Assembly: GCF_004421105.1 (NCBI RefSeq)
Contig: NZ_CP038033.1
Location: forward strand, 887,659-951,658
DNA length: 64,000 nt
DNA from: Nitrosococcus wardiae
Lineage (GTDB): Bacteria; Pseudomonadota; Gammaproteobacteria; Nitrosococcales; Nitrosococcaceae
Direction of reading: 5' to 3'
Shown here: one piece after another, positions 16,253 through 26,174 of the stretch
How the letters are laid out: every line of letters starts with the position of its first letter
Numbering within the stretch: the stretch's first letter is position 1
Notes under the pieces: model-generated
Told to the model about the DNA's origin: nothing
The model's input: the letters and a program-made list of their open reading frames with translations, nothing else
Databases searched by the model: none
Made by a program: the position numbers and the translations under genes

Positions 16253-19200
16253 ATGCTAAAAACTGTCCGCGACGCCTGCCAGCTTCATACCATGGCGCTC
16301 GATTACACGATGACCGACGCCATTGAGAACCTTGCCGATCTTATCAGCGATGAGGGAGATGGCGCCGCCTTTTTCGAGAAGAACTATATCACCCATGGTA
16401 TGGAAGAACTTTTTCGGGAAGGGCTGCTGCGGTTAGGAGGCAAGTCAGACCAAGCGGTCTTTGAACTCGCTCAGGCCATGGGAGGTGGTAAGACCCACTT
16501 GATGATCGCCCTCGGGCTTCTGGCCAAGCATCCGGCGCGGCGCCAGGAAATTGTGCCGAAGCTGGCTGCGCGTGCCGGGTTCGAGCGGGCACGCCTTGCT
16601 GCTTTCAACGGCCGCAACAGCCCCGATTATTACCTCTGGGGCGAGATTGCCGAGCAGCTGGGGAACCGTGATGCGCTTAGGAAATTTTGGATCAATGGCC
16701 CCAAAGCGGTAGCCGAATCTGATTGGAAGTCGCTCATCGGTGATGATCCTACATTGATCATGCTTGATGAATTGCCACCTTACCTGCATATGGCCAACAC
16801 TGTTCCGGTGGGGGGCGGTACGTTGGCAGATGTGACCACCTATTCGCTCGCCACCTTGTTCACTGCCGCCATGCAGCTTCCACGCTGCTGCATAGTGATC
16901 GCTAACCTTTCTGGAAGCTACCATGGGCAAACTCAGCAGATCACAAAGCTAGTCGCCAACCTCCAGAACGAAGCGCGGCGGCAGTCCAAAGTGATTACCC
17001 CAGTCCAATTGGCGGGCAACGAGGTCTACGCGATCCTCAAAAAGCGCTTGTTTGCAAGTCTCCCGCCCGAGGAGGATATTGATGAGATTGCCGAAGCCTA
17101 TGCCGAGCGCATCAAGGCGGCCGAAGATGGGGGTTATCTGACGGCCCGCAGCCTGGAGCAGGTTGCCGATGAAGTGCGCGCCACCTATCCCTTTCACCCC
17201 TCCTTTAAGCATCTAGTAGCATTGTTTAAGGAGAACGAAGGATTTCGGCAGACCCGAGGATTAATGCAATTTACGGCCCGGTTACTGAAATCCGTCTGGG
17301 AACGACCGCAGAATGATGTCTTTCTCATCGGCACTCAGCATCTTAATCTCAACCTTGATTCGGTACGGGACGAGATTACCCGGATTAACGGAGAGCTATC
17401 GCCAGCTATCACCAAAGATGTCGCCGACAGCGGCAGTGCCCACGCCGAAGAGATCGATGCGACTCTCAACAGTGATGCCGGTACCCAGATGGCTAATCTC
17501 CTGCTCTCCGCGTCCCTCTCCCGGGCCGTCAAAGGTCACGTCGGATTGAGTCGGGAGGAAGCTATCGAGTATCTGGTGGCCCCTAACCGTAGGCCGGATG
17601 AGTTCGAAAAGGCGCTGGAAAGCCTCAAAAATAAAGCGTGGTATTTGCATCGCGAAGGCGAGCTATTTTACTTCAAGGAGACCGAGAATCTCACCAAGCG
17701 GATCGAGAAGGATGCTAGCCGTCTGCCAGCCCCCAAGGTAGCGCAGGTACTCACCCAACAACTTGCCACACTTCTCCAGCCGCGCAGCCGCTTGGCTTAT
17801 CAGGAAGTTTTGGTATTGCCGCCCCTGGATAAGGTTAACTTGGGAAGTCATCGCGTATTGCTAGTAGTCGAACCGGACGGCTCCGTACCTCCGGAGACCA
17901 TCAAGAAATTTTACGATTCCATTACCGAGAAGAACCACCTGCTGGTGCTCTCTGGCAACGACAGCTATCTGGCCGGCGAAGTGGAACAGCGGCTCCGGGA
18001 ATTCTACGCTATAGAGCGCATTTGCAAGGACAAGGACCTAAAACCCGGGGACACGCTGTTTGAAGAAGCGCAGGAAAAGCATGAGGAACTCCAAGGGCGC
18101 TTTCTAAAAGCGCTCTCGCATGCCTACAACCGACTCTTTTATCCCGGTCCCGAGGGGCTGGAAACGGTCATTATCGAAAATGGATTGTCCTTTGGCGAGG
18201 GTGAACATTCCGCCGAGCACCAGATTGAGAAGCTCCTTGCCAGCAGCCGTTGCGATGAGAAGCTTGCAGCGCACCTGCGCGAGGCACCGCTGTCCTACTG
18301 GGCTATGGCCGAGAACGACCTTTGGCCCATGGGGGAACGGCGCACCCCCTGGCGGGATGTGTTGCTGCGCGCCAAAACTAATCCTGCTTGGCCCTGGATG
18401 CCTGGCTTTAAGGGGCTCGATACCCTGAAGTCCCTGGCGCTGGAACAAGGCCGCTGGCGCGAAGGGGCAGACGGCTATCTCGAGAAAGGCCCCTTCCCTA
18501 AGGAAAAAACCTCTGTAAACATCACGGTGCAGAGTACGGATCGGGACACGGGCGAGGTGACCTTGACCCTTACACCTCGCCATGCCGGGCCGAGTCCCCG
18601 CGTTCACTATAGCACGCAGGTCAATGTCTCCGTGGAGAATCCTTCTGTTCAGGATTTGGATAACTTTCGCACCCGGGAAGCCACGCTGTACTTCCTGGCG
18701 GTGGATCCCTCCGGTGAACACCAAACCGGCGAACCCGTGCGTTGGAGCAATCGGCTGGTTATTCGGCATCAGATTCGTGCCACCGCTGAGGGTCGTAAGG
18801 TGGAACTGAAAGTCGTCCCGACCGGCACCCTCCGCTTTACTCTCAATGGGATTAACCCCAAAGAAGGGCAGCTTTACGAGGGACTTTTCGCGGTGCCCCC
18901 GGAAGGGGCGATATTACAAGTCTATGCGCACGCCGGTGAAGCTGAAACCCAGGAAACCATTCGGCTTCCAGCGTTGGGCAGTGACCAGCCGCAGATCGAT
19001 GAGGCTAAGCCGGCGAGTTTGAACTCCAGTCAGCGGCTCAATCTTGACACCACTGAAAAGACTTTCAAGCTCATCCAGGCATTCCGCGAGGATGACACCA
19101 CGCAGTTCAAGGGTGTGCAGGCCATTATCGGTGAGAACGAAGAGGCCGTGACCCTAAGGTTTAACGCACGCCCAGTTACTGCGGCGGTCATCGAACAGGC

Positions 19201-19351
19201 AGTTCGTGCCTTACGCCAGGCCATCGGCGATGAGCAAGCGCCGGTGCAGATCACCATCCGCGAGGGTGGACACTTTCGCAACGGTTACGAACTGAAACGC
19301 TTCGCGGAACTTTGCCAGCTAAAGCTAAGCCCGGAGGTGGTGATCCAATGA
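16253..19351 (+). CDS. DUF499 AAA-type ATPase of a helicase-methylase-ATPase defence locus
   Basis: A 1032-residue P-loop ATPase of the DUF499 family (COG1483-like). Walker A lies in AMGGGKTH (75-82) and Walker B is LIMLDE (168-173). The C-terminus holds a beta-rich region (about 740-940). The family is repeatedly found beside DUF1156 methylases and helicases in predicted phage-defence loci. I choose ATG 16253 over 16151 because AAAGGAAA precedes it and the 34-residue extension lacks similarity to the paralogue at 8253. Its stop overlaps the next start as ATGA. It is the first gene of a four-gene operon. In-system role (DNA loading, restriction control) is inferred, not shown. Confidence 0.9.
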   Translation: MLKTVRDACQLHTMALDYTMTDAIENLADLISDEGDGAAFFEKNYITHGMEELFREGLLRLGGKSDQAVFELAQAMGGGKTHLMIALGLLAKHPARRQEIVPKLAARAGFERARLAAFNGRNSPDYYLWGEIAEQLGNRDALRKFWINGPKAVAESDWKSLIGDDPTLIMLDELPPYLHMANTVPVGGGTLADVTTYSLATLFTAAMQLPRCCIVIANLSGSYHGQTQQITKLVANLQNEARRQSKVITPVQLAGNEVYAILKKRLFASLPPEEDIDEIAEAYAERIKAAEDGGYLTARSLEQVADEVRATYPFHPSFKHLVALFKENEGFRQTRGLMQFTARLLKSVWERPQNDVFLIGTQHLNLNLDSVRDEITRINGELSPAITKDVADSGSAHAEEIDATLNSDAGTQMANLLLSASLSRAVKGHVGLSREEAIEYLVAPNRRPDEFEKALESLKNKAWYLHREGELFYFKETENLTKRIEKDASRLPAPKVAQVLTQQLATLLQPRSRLAYQEVLVLPPLDKVNLGSHRVLLVVEPDGSVPPETIKKFYDSITEKNHLLVLSGNDSYLAGEVEQRLREFYAIERICKDKDLKPGDTLFEEAQEKHEELQGRFLKALSHAYNRLFYPGPEGLETVIIENGLSFGEGEHSAEHQIEKLLASSRCDEKLAAHLREAPLSYWAMAENDLWPMGERRTPWRDVLLRAKTNPAWPWMPGFKGLDTLKSLALEQGRWREGADGYLEKGPFPKEKTSVNITVQSTDRDTGEVTLTLTPRHAGPSPRVHYSTQVNVSVENPSVQDLDNFRTREATLYFLAVDPSGEHQTGEPVRWSNRLVIRHQIRATAEGRKVELKVVPTGTLRFTLNGINPKEGQLYEGLFAVPPEGAILQVYAHAGEAETQETIRLPALGSDQPQIDEAKPASLNSSQRLNLDTTEKTFKLIQAFREDDTTQFKGVQAIIGENEEAVTLRFNARPVTAAVIEQAVRALRQAIGDEQAPVQITIREGGHFRNGYELKRFAELCQLKLSPEVVIQ

Positions 19352-19986
19352 ACGCAACAGCCCAAAAGATGCAGACCATGACCCACAAGCCCCGAAGCAA
19401 GGCAGACAGCCGCTATGCCCACCGGACACGAGGGTTCGGGGTCCCGGCCACCCTGGATCCTCATCATTATCAAGTGCATATTCCCCGTGGCGCAAAGCAG
19501 CCAGTACTCATCCGTGAGAATCTGGGCATGCAGGCCGAGCGGGAGGACAAAGCGGTGATTGACCGCGTCTGTCTGGAACGTTACCGCTGGCGCGCCATTG
19601 CCAATGAGGTCAAGCGCGCCTTCAATCAGCGCCTTAAACAGCAGAAACTCGCAGCCGGCCAGTGGAAAGTAGGTGAGAATCCGGTCGACCGGTTGCTCGG
19701 CAAAGAACTATGCGTGCTGGCATGGGCTATCGAAGACGTGAATCCTGACCAGATCGGGCTCGCCATACGCAACTGGCTAGCGCTCCGGCCTGAAGAACGT
19801 TGGTGGCTGTTCGGTATGACCGCGATGGCCACGGGAGGTCTCCAGGACCGGGGCAAGGGCTGGCGCCAGGCCCTGCGCTATGCGCTCGCTGATCTTCCCC
19901 AGGCGACCCTGCTTCAACCCTGTACACCGCAGCCCGAGGACAAGGGCGCCGACTCGGGCTCCATTACCCCCGATCTGTTTGACTGA
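19348..19986 (+). CDS. DUF3780 defence-associated protein
   Basis: A 213-residue protein matching the DUF3780 family (RGFGVPATLDPHHYQVHIPR near the N-terminus, RPEERWWLFGMTAMA in the middle), a small partner that accompanies DUF499 and DUF1156 genes in predicted anti-phage loci. Its biochemical role is unknown. The ATG overlaps the DUF499 stop and has GGAGGTGG upstream. The next gene starts about 20 bp after the stop. No counterpart is visible in the broken locus at 2.5-8.3 kb, where the deletion could have removed it. Confidence 0.8.
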   Translation: MNATAQKMQTMTHKPRSKADSRYAHRTRGFGVPATLDPHHYQVHIPRGAKQPVLIRENLGMQAEREDKAVIDRVCLERYRWRAIANEVKRAFNQRLKQQKLAAGQWKVGENPVDRLLGKELCVLAWAIEDVNPDQIGLAIRNWLALRPEERWWLFGMTAMATGGLQDRGKGWRQALRYALADLPQATLLQPCTPQPEDKGADSGSITPDLFD

Positions 19987-20005
19987 ATTTCGGAGAAGAA
20001 AAGAA

Positions 20006-23000
20006 ATGGTGGCCACTCCGCACGCGATATCTCTTGAATCCTTCATTCTGAAAAACACACCAGCACTCATTGAGCGGGTTTTCCCGGCACAGAAGATTTC
20101 CGCTGAAGCCCAGAAAGAAAGAAAAGCGGGCTCGGGGCAAACCCTGACCGCCCTGGGCTCCTATTGGAAAGGCCGCAAACCGCTCATCCTGGTGCGGGCC
20201 CTTATTCTGGGCTCGCTACTCCCCGCTACGGACGATCCCGAAGCCGATTTGGAGATCTTTGAAAAGTTAATGGCCATTGATGAGGCGGCCTTCGGACGAC
20301 GGGAGCCGAAATTGACGGCGGCGCAGGTAGCGGAAAGAATTGCTTTGGTAAATCCGTGGGATTATTTTGATTACACTCTCAAGGGCACAAAAGTTGATCC
20401 AACGGCCATTAAGGCTCTGGAATTCCCCTGCCGGCTTAAGGATTATCCCGGCCTCTCCGTGCGTTGGAAGCGGGAGATTGCATGGGCGGATAAACAGAAA
20501 CTGCTAGCGGTAGCCCTCAAAGGATTATCCTATCCGGAGAAGGTCGCGCTCTGTAAACGGCCGGAGGAGTGTGACCCGAAAACCCTCTACGGCCCCATCT
20601 GGGAGGCGGTAAACCAACACCTGGGCCGTTTCGGCATTGAAGTTTACTCCCATGAGGAGTTGGTGGCACAGCTCGGTATGCTCCGCTTTGGGCAGCAACC
20701 CCGCGTCGGGGATACCTTCTGTGGCGGGGGCTCCATTCCTTTCGAAGCCGCGCGCTTGGGCTGCGATGTCTATGCCTCAGATCTTAACCCGATTGCCTGC
20801 ATGCTCACTTGGGGGGCGCTCAATATTATTGGAGCTTCACCTGAGGAGCACGCTGAGATCACGCAGGTACAGCAAACGGTTGCCGAGTCCGTGGACCAGG
20901 AAATCATGGAATTAGGCATTGAACATAATGAGCGCGGCGACCGCGCTAAAGCCTACCTTTACTGTCTGGAGACCCGCTGCCCACAAACTGGCTGGAAAGT
21001 ACCCCTGGCGCCGAGTTGGGTGATCTCTAAAACCCGAAATGTTTACGCCAAGTTAGTGCCAAACCACGCCAAGAAGCGTTTCGACATTGAGGTGGTGTCC
21101 AATGCGAGCATGGTGGAGATGGAGGCTGCGGCAAGAGGTACGGTACAAGATGGATGTCTGAGCTATGAGCTGGGTGGCAAAATCTACTGCACTCCCATCA
21201 AGACTTTGCGGGGCGATTACCGGGATGAAAATGGCGTCAATCGCAATCGTTTGCGACAGTGGGAGAAGCACGATTTCATGCCACGCCCAGACGACACCTT
21301 CCAAGAGCGCCTCTACTGCATTCAGTGGATCACCAAGGAAACCCTTAGTAAATCCCGGCAGGAGACTTATTTCGCTTCTGTTACCCCGGAAGACTTAGCG
21401 CGCGAGCGAAAAGTAGCGCATATCGTGGCAAAAAATTTGGCCCGCTGGCAGGAGGAAGGAGTAGTGCCGGATATGGCTATTGAACCCGGTGATAAGACGG
21501 ATGAGCCGATTCGCACGCGTGGCTGGAGCTATTGGCATCAGTTGTTTTTCCCACGCCAGATCCTTACCAGCGCTCTACTTAACAAACAAGCGTCCCGCCT
21601 ACCAGAAGGGTTGGCGAGAGCCGCTTGTGTAGCTCTTTTTAGCAAGACGCTGGATTATAACTCGAAGCTAGTTCAATGGGCGCCAAGCCATGAAACAGTG
21701 AATAATAGTTTTGGTAATCAGGCACTAAATACTATCTATAACCCACCTGTGAGAGCTTTGCATTACCAATTGGGATCAGCTCGTATGGATAAGATCCCAA
21801 CTTCAAAAGCTATCTATCGCTCAGTGAATATAGTTTCTAATCATCCTGCTGGTAATATCGATAAACAATCATCTCTTTGGATTACAGACCCGCCTTATGC
21901 CGATGCCATCCACTACCACGAGATCACCGAGTTCTTCATTGCGTGGCTGCGCAAAAACCCACCGGCGCCGTTTAACAACTGGATCTGGGACTCCCGACGG
22001 GCATTAGCCACTCAAGGCTCCGGCGATAACTTTCGGCGCGATATGGTGGCAGCTTACCAAGCCATGGCCGACCACATGCCTGACAACGGCTTCCAATGCG
22101 TCATGTTTACCCATCAGGACACCGGTGTGTGGTCCGATATGGCCTCTATCTTCTGGGCGGCAGGCCTACAGGTGATCGGCGCTTGGTACATTGCCACCGA
22201 AACCAGCTCGGAACTGAAAAAGGGCGGTTACGTCCAGGGCACCGTGATCCTAATCCTGAGGAAACGGTCTGCTGGCCAGCAGGCGGGTTTCAAACCGCGC
22301 CTTCTGCCGCAGGTGCGCAAGGAAGTCGGCACTCAAATTCAGGAAATGATGCATCTCAATCGGCGGACGGAGGAGCACATGGGCGCGCCGGTGTTCAATG
22401 ACTCCGATCTTCAGATGGCGGGCTACGCGGCGGCGCTGAAAGTTCTTACTGGATATACGGAAATCGACGGCGAGGATATGACGCGCCTGGCGTTACGTCC
22501 CCGGCAGAAAGGGGAAAAAACGGTGGTCGACGCTATCGTCCAGCAGGCGGCGGAAACCGCCAATAGTCTGCTTGTCCCCGAGGGCCTGCCCCCGGAAACG
22601 TGGGAGGCGATTGGCGGCATCCAGCGCTTTTATCTGCGCATGCTAGACATGGAAACCACGGGGGCATCGAAGCTCGACAATTATCAGAACTTTGCTAAAG
22701 CCTTTCGGGTGGAAAACTATCAGGCAGTGATGGCCAGCCAAAAGCCTAATGCGGCTCAGCTGAAAGGGGCGAAAGACTTTAAGCCCCGGGAGCTGGCCGG
22801 GACCGAGATTGGCGAGACCTTGCTCGGGCAGGTGCTGGTAGGGGTCCAAGAGCTGCTTCAGGAAAAGGACCCGCCGGTGGTCATGGGTAACCTCCGTGAT
22901 GCCCTTTCGGATTATTTTCAGCAGCGTAAGCACCTCCAGGCCATAGCCCAATTTATCCATGACAAACTTGCAAAGCGACGTCCTGAGGAAGCCCGAGCGG

Positions 23001-23041
23001 CCGAAATCATTGCCAGTCGGGTACAGACCGAGCGCCTATGA
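20006..23041 (+). CDS. DUF1156 adenine-specific DNA methyltransferase
   Basis: A 1011-residue methylase. The N-terminus carries the DUF1156 domain. The SAM-binding motif I is DTFCGGGSIPFEAARLGCD (about 236-254) with acidic motif II (YASDLNPIA), and the catalytic motif IV DPPY is at 628-631, indicating an N6-adenine amino-methyltransferase. The C-terminal third (700-1011) is helical and shared with the fused remnant at 7012. ATG 20006 has GGAGAAG 7 bp upstream; the extension to 19880 is a shadow of DUF3780. The stop overlaps the helicase start (ATGA). It probably marks host DNA. A strikingly AT-rich patch just before DPPY suggests internal recombination. Confidence 0.9.
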   Translation: MVATPHAISLESFILKNTPALIERVFPAQKISAEAQKERKAGSGQTLTALGSYWKGRKPLILVRALILGSLLPATDDPEADLEIFEKLMAIDEAAFGRREPKLTAAQVAERIALVNPWDYFDYTLKGTKVDPTAIKALEFPCRLKDYPGLSVRWKREIAWADKQKLLAVALKGLSYPEKVALCKRPEECDPKTLYGPIWEAVNQHLGRFGIEVYSHEELVAQLGMLRFGQQPRVGDTFCGGGSIPFEAARLGCDVYASDLNPIACMLTWGALNIIGASPEEHAEITQVQQTVAESVDQEIMELGIEHNERGDRAKAYLYCLETRCPQTGWKVPLAPSWVISKTRNVYAKLVPNHAKKRFDIEVVSNASMVEMEAAARGTVQDGCLSYELGGKIYCTPIKTLRGDYRDENGVNRNRLRQWEKHDFMPRPDDTFQERLYCIQWITKETLSKSRQETYFASVTPEDLARERKVAHIVAKNLARWQEEGVVPDMAIEPGDKTDEPIRTRGWSYWHQLFFPRQILTSALLNKQASRLPEGLARAACVALFSKTLDYNSKLVQWAPSHETVNNSFGNQALNTIYNPPVRALHYQLGSARMDKIPTSKAIYRSVNIVSNHPAGNIDKQSSLWITDPPYADAIHYHEITEFFIAWLRKNPPAPFNNWIWDSRRALATQGSGDNFRRDMVAAYQAMADHMPDNGFQCVMFTHQDTGVWSDMASIFWAAGLQVIGAWYIATETSSELKKGGYVQGTVILILRKRSAGQQAGFKPRLLPQVRKEVGTQIQEMMHLNRRTEEHMGAPVFNDSDLQMAGYAAALKVLTGYTEIDGEDMTRLALRPRQKGEKTVVDAIVQQAAETANSLLVPEGLPPETWEAIGGIQRFYLRMLDMETTGASKLDNYQNFAKAFRVENYQAVMASQKPNAAQLKGAKDFKPRELAGTEIGETLLGQVLVGVQELLQEKDPPVVMGNLRDALSDYFQQRKHLQAIAQFIHDKLAKRRPEEARAAEIIASRVQTERL

Positions 23042-25770
23042 CGATCCGGCGCTTCTCTTCCCGGACCGAGCGGCTTGACCGCAGCTTTCTGGCCGAACAC
23101 CTCAAGGGCGCGCGCGCCTACCGGCGCATTGCCGGCTACTTCACCAGTTCCCTGTTTGAGGTGGCGGGGGAGTGGCTGAGCGATATTCCCGAGATCCGTA
23201 TCGTTTGCAATGCGGATCTCTCCCCTGAGGATTTGCAGGTGGCAAAGATTCGAGAAACTCGCCTGCTTGGACGCTGGAATGAGCAGGCAATCGAAGCCGA
23301 CGCCCTACTCAACCGTGACCGCTACCGCCAGCTCCATGCCTTTCTAACTACCCGTGGCCCAGCCATTCGGGTAGCACCGAATACGGTATGTGGATTTCTC
23401 CATGGTAAAGCCGGGGTCATTGAGCGGGCCGATGGCCGCAAGGTGGGGTTTATCGGCTCCCTCAACGAGACCCGCCAGGGTTGGCAGGCGCACTATGAAA
23501 TCCTTTGGGAAGACGATTCACCGGAGGGTATTGCTTGGATCGAGGCTGAGTTTGAGCATCTCTGGCAAGCAGCAAAACCCCTGCCGGAGGCCGTCACTCA
23601 AGAGGTGGGACGGCGGGCCTGTCGGATTGAGATTCCCCTAGACGAGACAGTAGCGCCGGAAGAGGTCGCGCCGGCCGCTCTAGCCGAATCGCCCCTGTAC
23701 CGTGAGGGACTCTCGCTTCAGCCTTGGCAACAGGGATTTATTGTAGAGTGCTTGAATCATTATCGTGAGTACCAAGCAGTCCGTCTTCTGTTGGCGGATG
23801 AGGTGGGACTAGGTAAAACGCTCTCCTTGGGAACGGCTGCCGTCGCGCTGTGCTTACTGGCCGAGAAGGAGCGCAGGCGGCAAAAGCCAGTGGTGATTTT
23901 TGCCCCGGCCACACTCATTGAGCAGTGGCAGACCGAAATGGTGGATAAACTTGGCGTGCGTTGTGGCCGCTGGGATTCCCTGGGCAAGGTCTGGCTAGAT
24001 CCGGAGGCCCGGCCAGTGTCTCCCAAGGGGGCAGAACAGATTGGACGCTGCCCCTTTCGAATCGGCATCCTCTCTACGGGCCTTTTGATTCAACCCACCC
24101 AGGAGCGCGAATTCCTCGGCAATCTTACTTTTGAACTCCTGGTGCTTGATGAAGCCCATAAGGCTCGAACCCGGCAGGGGCTGGGTAAGAATGCCGGCGC
24201 GCCGAATGAACTGCTGAAGTTTATGCGTAGCGCTGCCGGCCGGGCCCGGCATGTGTTGCTCGGGACCGCCACGCCGATCCAAACCCGTGCAGAGGACCTG
24301 TGGGATCTCATGGGTATTCTCCACCAAGGGGAAGGCCGATTTGTACTGGGCGAGGACCTGGGCCTATGGCATCGCCCGGATCGGGTGATCCCGTTACTCA
24401 CCGGTCGGGAACGGGTGACTGATGAAGAACTGGGCTGGGCGCTCCTGCGTTCACCGCTACCGCCTGTCTCTTCCTCCGAAGAAGGAGCGTTTCGCCGCCT
24501 TATTCATACTATCCGCCTGGAACTGGCAATTTCGCCTCACCGCTATGGAGCCCACGTGCCGGTAGTCCATCTGCCAAGGGATGTGCGCGAAGACTTGGAG
24601 GATGTCCTGCACCGGGAGGTGGAGGGAGCCTTTTTTTTCCAACGGCATAATCCTATTGTGCGGCATACGGTTTTGCGCAAGCGCCGTACACTGGAAGCAA
24701 AGGCGCTTTTACCGCGGATTGGGGTCAACGTCCACCCCGATCGGCGCCTGAGCCGCGATCTCTCAAGCTTTTCGGCCTTATTCGCAGGCAAGGCCCTGCG
24801 CACCGATGAAGCTTTTGACACCGCCTACGAAGCGGCCGAGGCTTTCTCAAGGCGCTTAGGGCAGCAGGGCCAGGGGAAGGGCTTTATGAGAAATCTCTTA
24901 CGCCAGCGCATCTGCTCTAGTTGTGCGGCGGGGTTGGCCACCGCTGAGCGGATGCTGGCCGGATATGCTGAGCACGAAATCCAAGAAGAACGAGAAGACG
25001 ATCTGGCAGTTCAGACTGAGGCCGAGCGCAGCGAACTCCAAGCGCTCGTGGAGCCACTTTATCATCTGGTCGAAGATCCTAAGTTTAAAGCCATCCGACA
25101 CTATTTAATTGTCGAAGGCTGGATAGATTACGGCTGCATCATCTTTAGTCAGTATTACGACACTGCGGCCTGGGTGGCCAAGAAGCTGGCGGATCTCTTC
25201 CCGCAGGCGCGAATCGGGCTCTATGCCGGTGCAGACAAAAGCGGGCTCTACTACGGCGAGGAGGTCGTCAAAATAGAGCGTGAAGCTCTCAAACGCCTGG
25301 TAGCAGAGCGAGAAGTGCGTCTGATGGTGGCGACGGATGCCGCCTGTGAAGGCTTAAATCTCCAAACGCTTGGCACGCTGATCAACGTGGATTTGCCATG
25401 GAATCCCACCCGGCTGGAACAGCGCATCGGGCGCATCAAGCGGTGGGGGCAAATCCGGGAGAGCGTTGACATGCTGAATCTGGTCTACCAGGGGACTGTG
25501 GATGAGACGATTTATGAACGGCTCTCGGAGCGCATGCGCGACCGCTATGATCTCTTAGGCGCGCTACCTGACACCATCAAAGACGAATGGATTGAGGACA
25601 TCGAGCAGTTAGGGGAGGAAATGGACCGCTACATCGAGGCTCGTTGGCAGGCTACCGGTTTCGACATTCGTTACAACGCTACTCTGGAGCCTGGTGAGGA
25701 TAGCTGGCGCAGTTGCGCGAAAGTCTTTGCTCGCCGAGATTTGGATAACCTCATGCGGCAGGGGTGGTAA
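23038..25770 (+). CDS. PLD-fold plus SNF2-type helicase
   Basis: A 910-residue two-part protein. Residues 1-190 resemble a phospholipase-D-type domain with one HxK motif (LHGKAGV, His122/Lys124) and a trailing FIGSLNET. From about 230 there is an SF2/SNF2 helicase: Walker A LLADEVGLGKT (251-261), DEAH box VLDEAH (369-374), motif III GTATP, and motif VI EQRIGRIKRWGQ (794-805). In the defence context the helicase would translocate on DNA, and the PLD domain could cleave or bind it. The single HxK visible suggests dimerisation if it is a nuclease. It is the last gene of the operon and overlaps the methylase stop by 4 bp. Confidence 0.9.
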   Translation: MTIRRFSSRTERLDRSFLAEHLKGARAYRRIAGYFTSSLFEVAGEWLSDIPEIRIVCNADLSPEDLQVAKIRETRLLGRWNEQAIEADALLNRDRYRQLHAFLTTRGPAIRVAPNTVCGFLHGKAGVIERADGRKVGFIGSLNETRQGWQAHYEILWEDDSPEGIAWIEAEFEHLWQAAKPLPEAVTQEVGRRACRIEIPLDETVAPEEVAPAALAESPLYREGLSLQPWQQGFIVECLNHYREYQAVRLLLADEVGLGKTLSLGTAAVALCLLAEKERRRQKPVVIFAPATLIEQWQTEMVDKLGVRCGRWDSLGKVWLDPEARPVSPKGAEQIGRCPFRIGILSTGLLIQPTQEREFLGNLTFELLVLDEAHKARTRQGLGKNAGAPNELLKFMRSAAGRARHVLLGTATPIQTRAEDLWDLMGILHQGEGRFVLGEDLGLWHRPDRVIPLLTGRERVTDEELGWALLRSPLPPVSSSEEGAFRRLIHTIRLELAISPHRYGAHVPVVHLPRDVREDLEDVLHREVEGAFFFQRHNPIVRHTVLRKRRTLEAKALLPRIGVNVHPDRRLSRDLSSFSALFAGKALRTDEAFDTAYEAAEAFSRRLGQQGQGKGFMRNLLRQRICSSCAAGLATAERMLAGYAEHEIQEEREDDLAVQTEAERSELQALVEPLYHLVEDPKFKAIRHYLIVEGWIDYGCIIFSQYYDTAAWVAKKLADLFPQARIGLYAGADKSGLYYGEEVVKIEREALKRLVAEREVRLMVATDAACEGLNLQTLGTLINVDLPWNPTRLEQRIGRIKRWGQIRESVDMLNLVYQGTVDETIYERLSERMRDRYDLLGALPDTIKDEWIEDIEQLGEEMDRYIEARWQATGFDIRYNATLEPGEDSWRSCAKVFARRDLDNLMRQGW

Positions 25771-25785
25771 ACGAAGTGCTTACTC

Positions 25786-26025
25786 TAGTTCTGGAAATAC
25801 TTTAGGTGGTATCCAATTCAAAGCGGGACTGGAAGTACCTTTTCGTCATTACCGGCTGCTGATAAGAAAGAAGCAACAACCAGGAAAACACAACCGATAA
25901 AGACAGTTCAGGCGGAAGAAGAGCCTTTAATATCCAAAGTGCGGAAGCTCTATGAGATTGCTCACTCCGAAACTCCGCCAACGCTGGAAGAAATTTTGGA
26001 ATTGCACCAAATCTTGGTCAGGTAG
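25786..26025 (+). pseudogene. Coding-like remnant without start codon
   Basis: After the helicase gene, a frame open from just after a TAG near 25785 to TAG 26023-26025 reads WKYFRWYPIQ through KTVQAEEEPLISKV and ends TLEEILELHQILVR. It looks protein-like (charged helix at the end) but has no start codon or ribosome binding site. Probably the tail of a lost gene, possibly an earlier integron cassette, since an attC site follows at 26071. The family is not recognised. Confidence 0.35.
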
Positions 26026-26070
26026 TTGTAGAGGTAGCAGGCTTGCATGAGTCTTTTGAACCAAAAAATT

Positions 26071-26156
26071 GCTAACAATCGCCTTCATTCGGACAGCAAA
26101 AAGCGCCGTTCTTTCGTTGCTCTGCTTTTTGTCGCCGGTGATTTGCTGCGTTATGT
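26071..26156 (+). repeat. attC-like integron site 1
   Basis: Outer core GCTAACA (26071-26077) and GTTATGT (26150-26156) bracket an imperfect palindrome whose inner arms include GACAGCAAAAAGC and GCTTTTTGTC, with unpaired GC as the extrahelical bases. About 86 bp. The central segment is nearly identical to attC-like site 3 at 30025. It sits just before a gene whose start is 19 bp away, as in integron cassettes. Confidence 0.65.
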
Positions 26157-26174
26157 GGTTTGTAGGAGCATCGA

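Noticed and set aside
18104-18769. 221-residue minus-strand ORF within the DUF499 gene
   Set aside because: Fully inside a well-supported gene on the other strand; frame is open only because of GC-rich codon bias.
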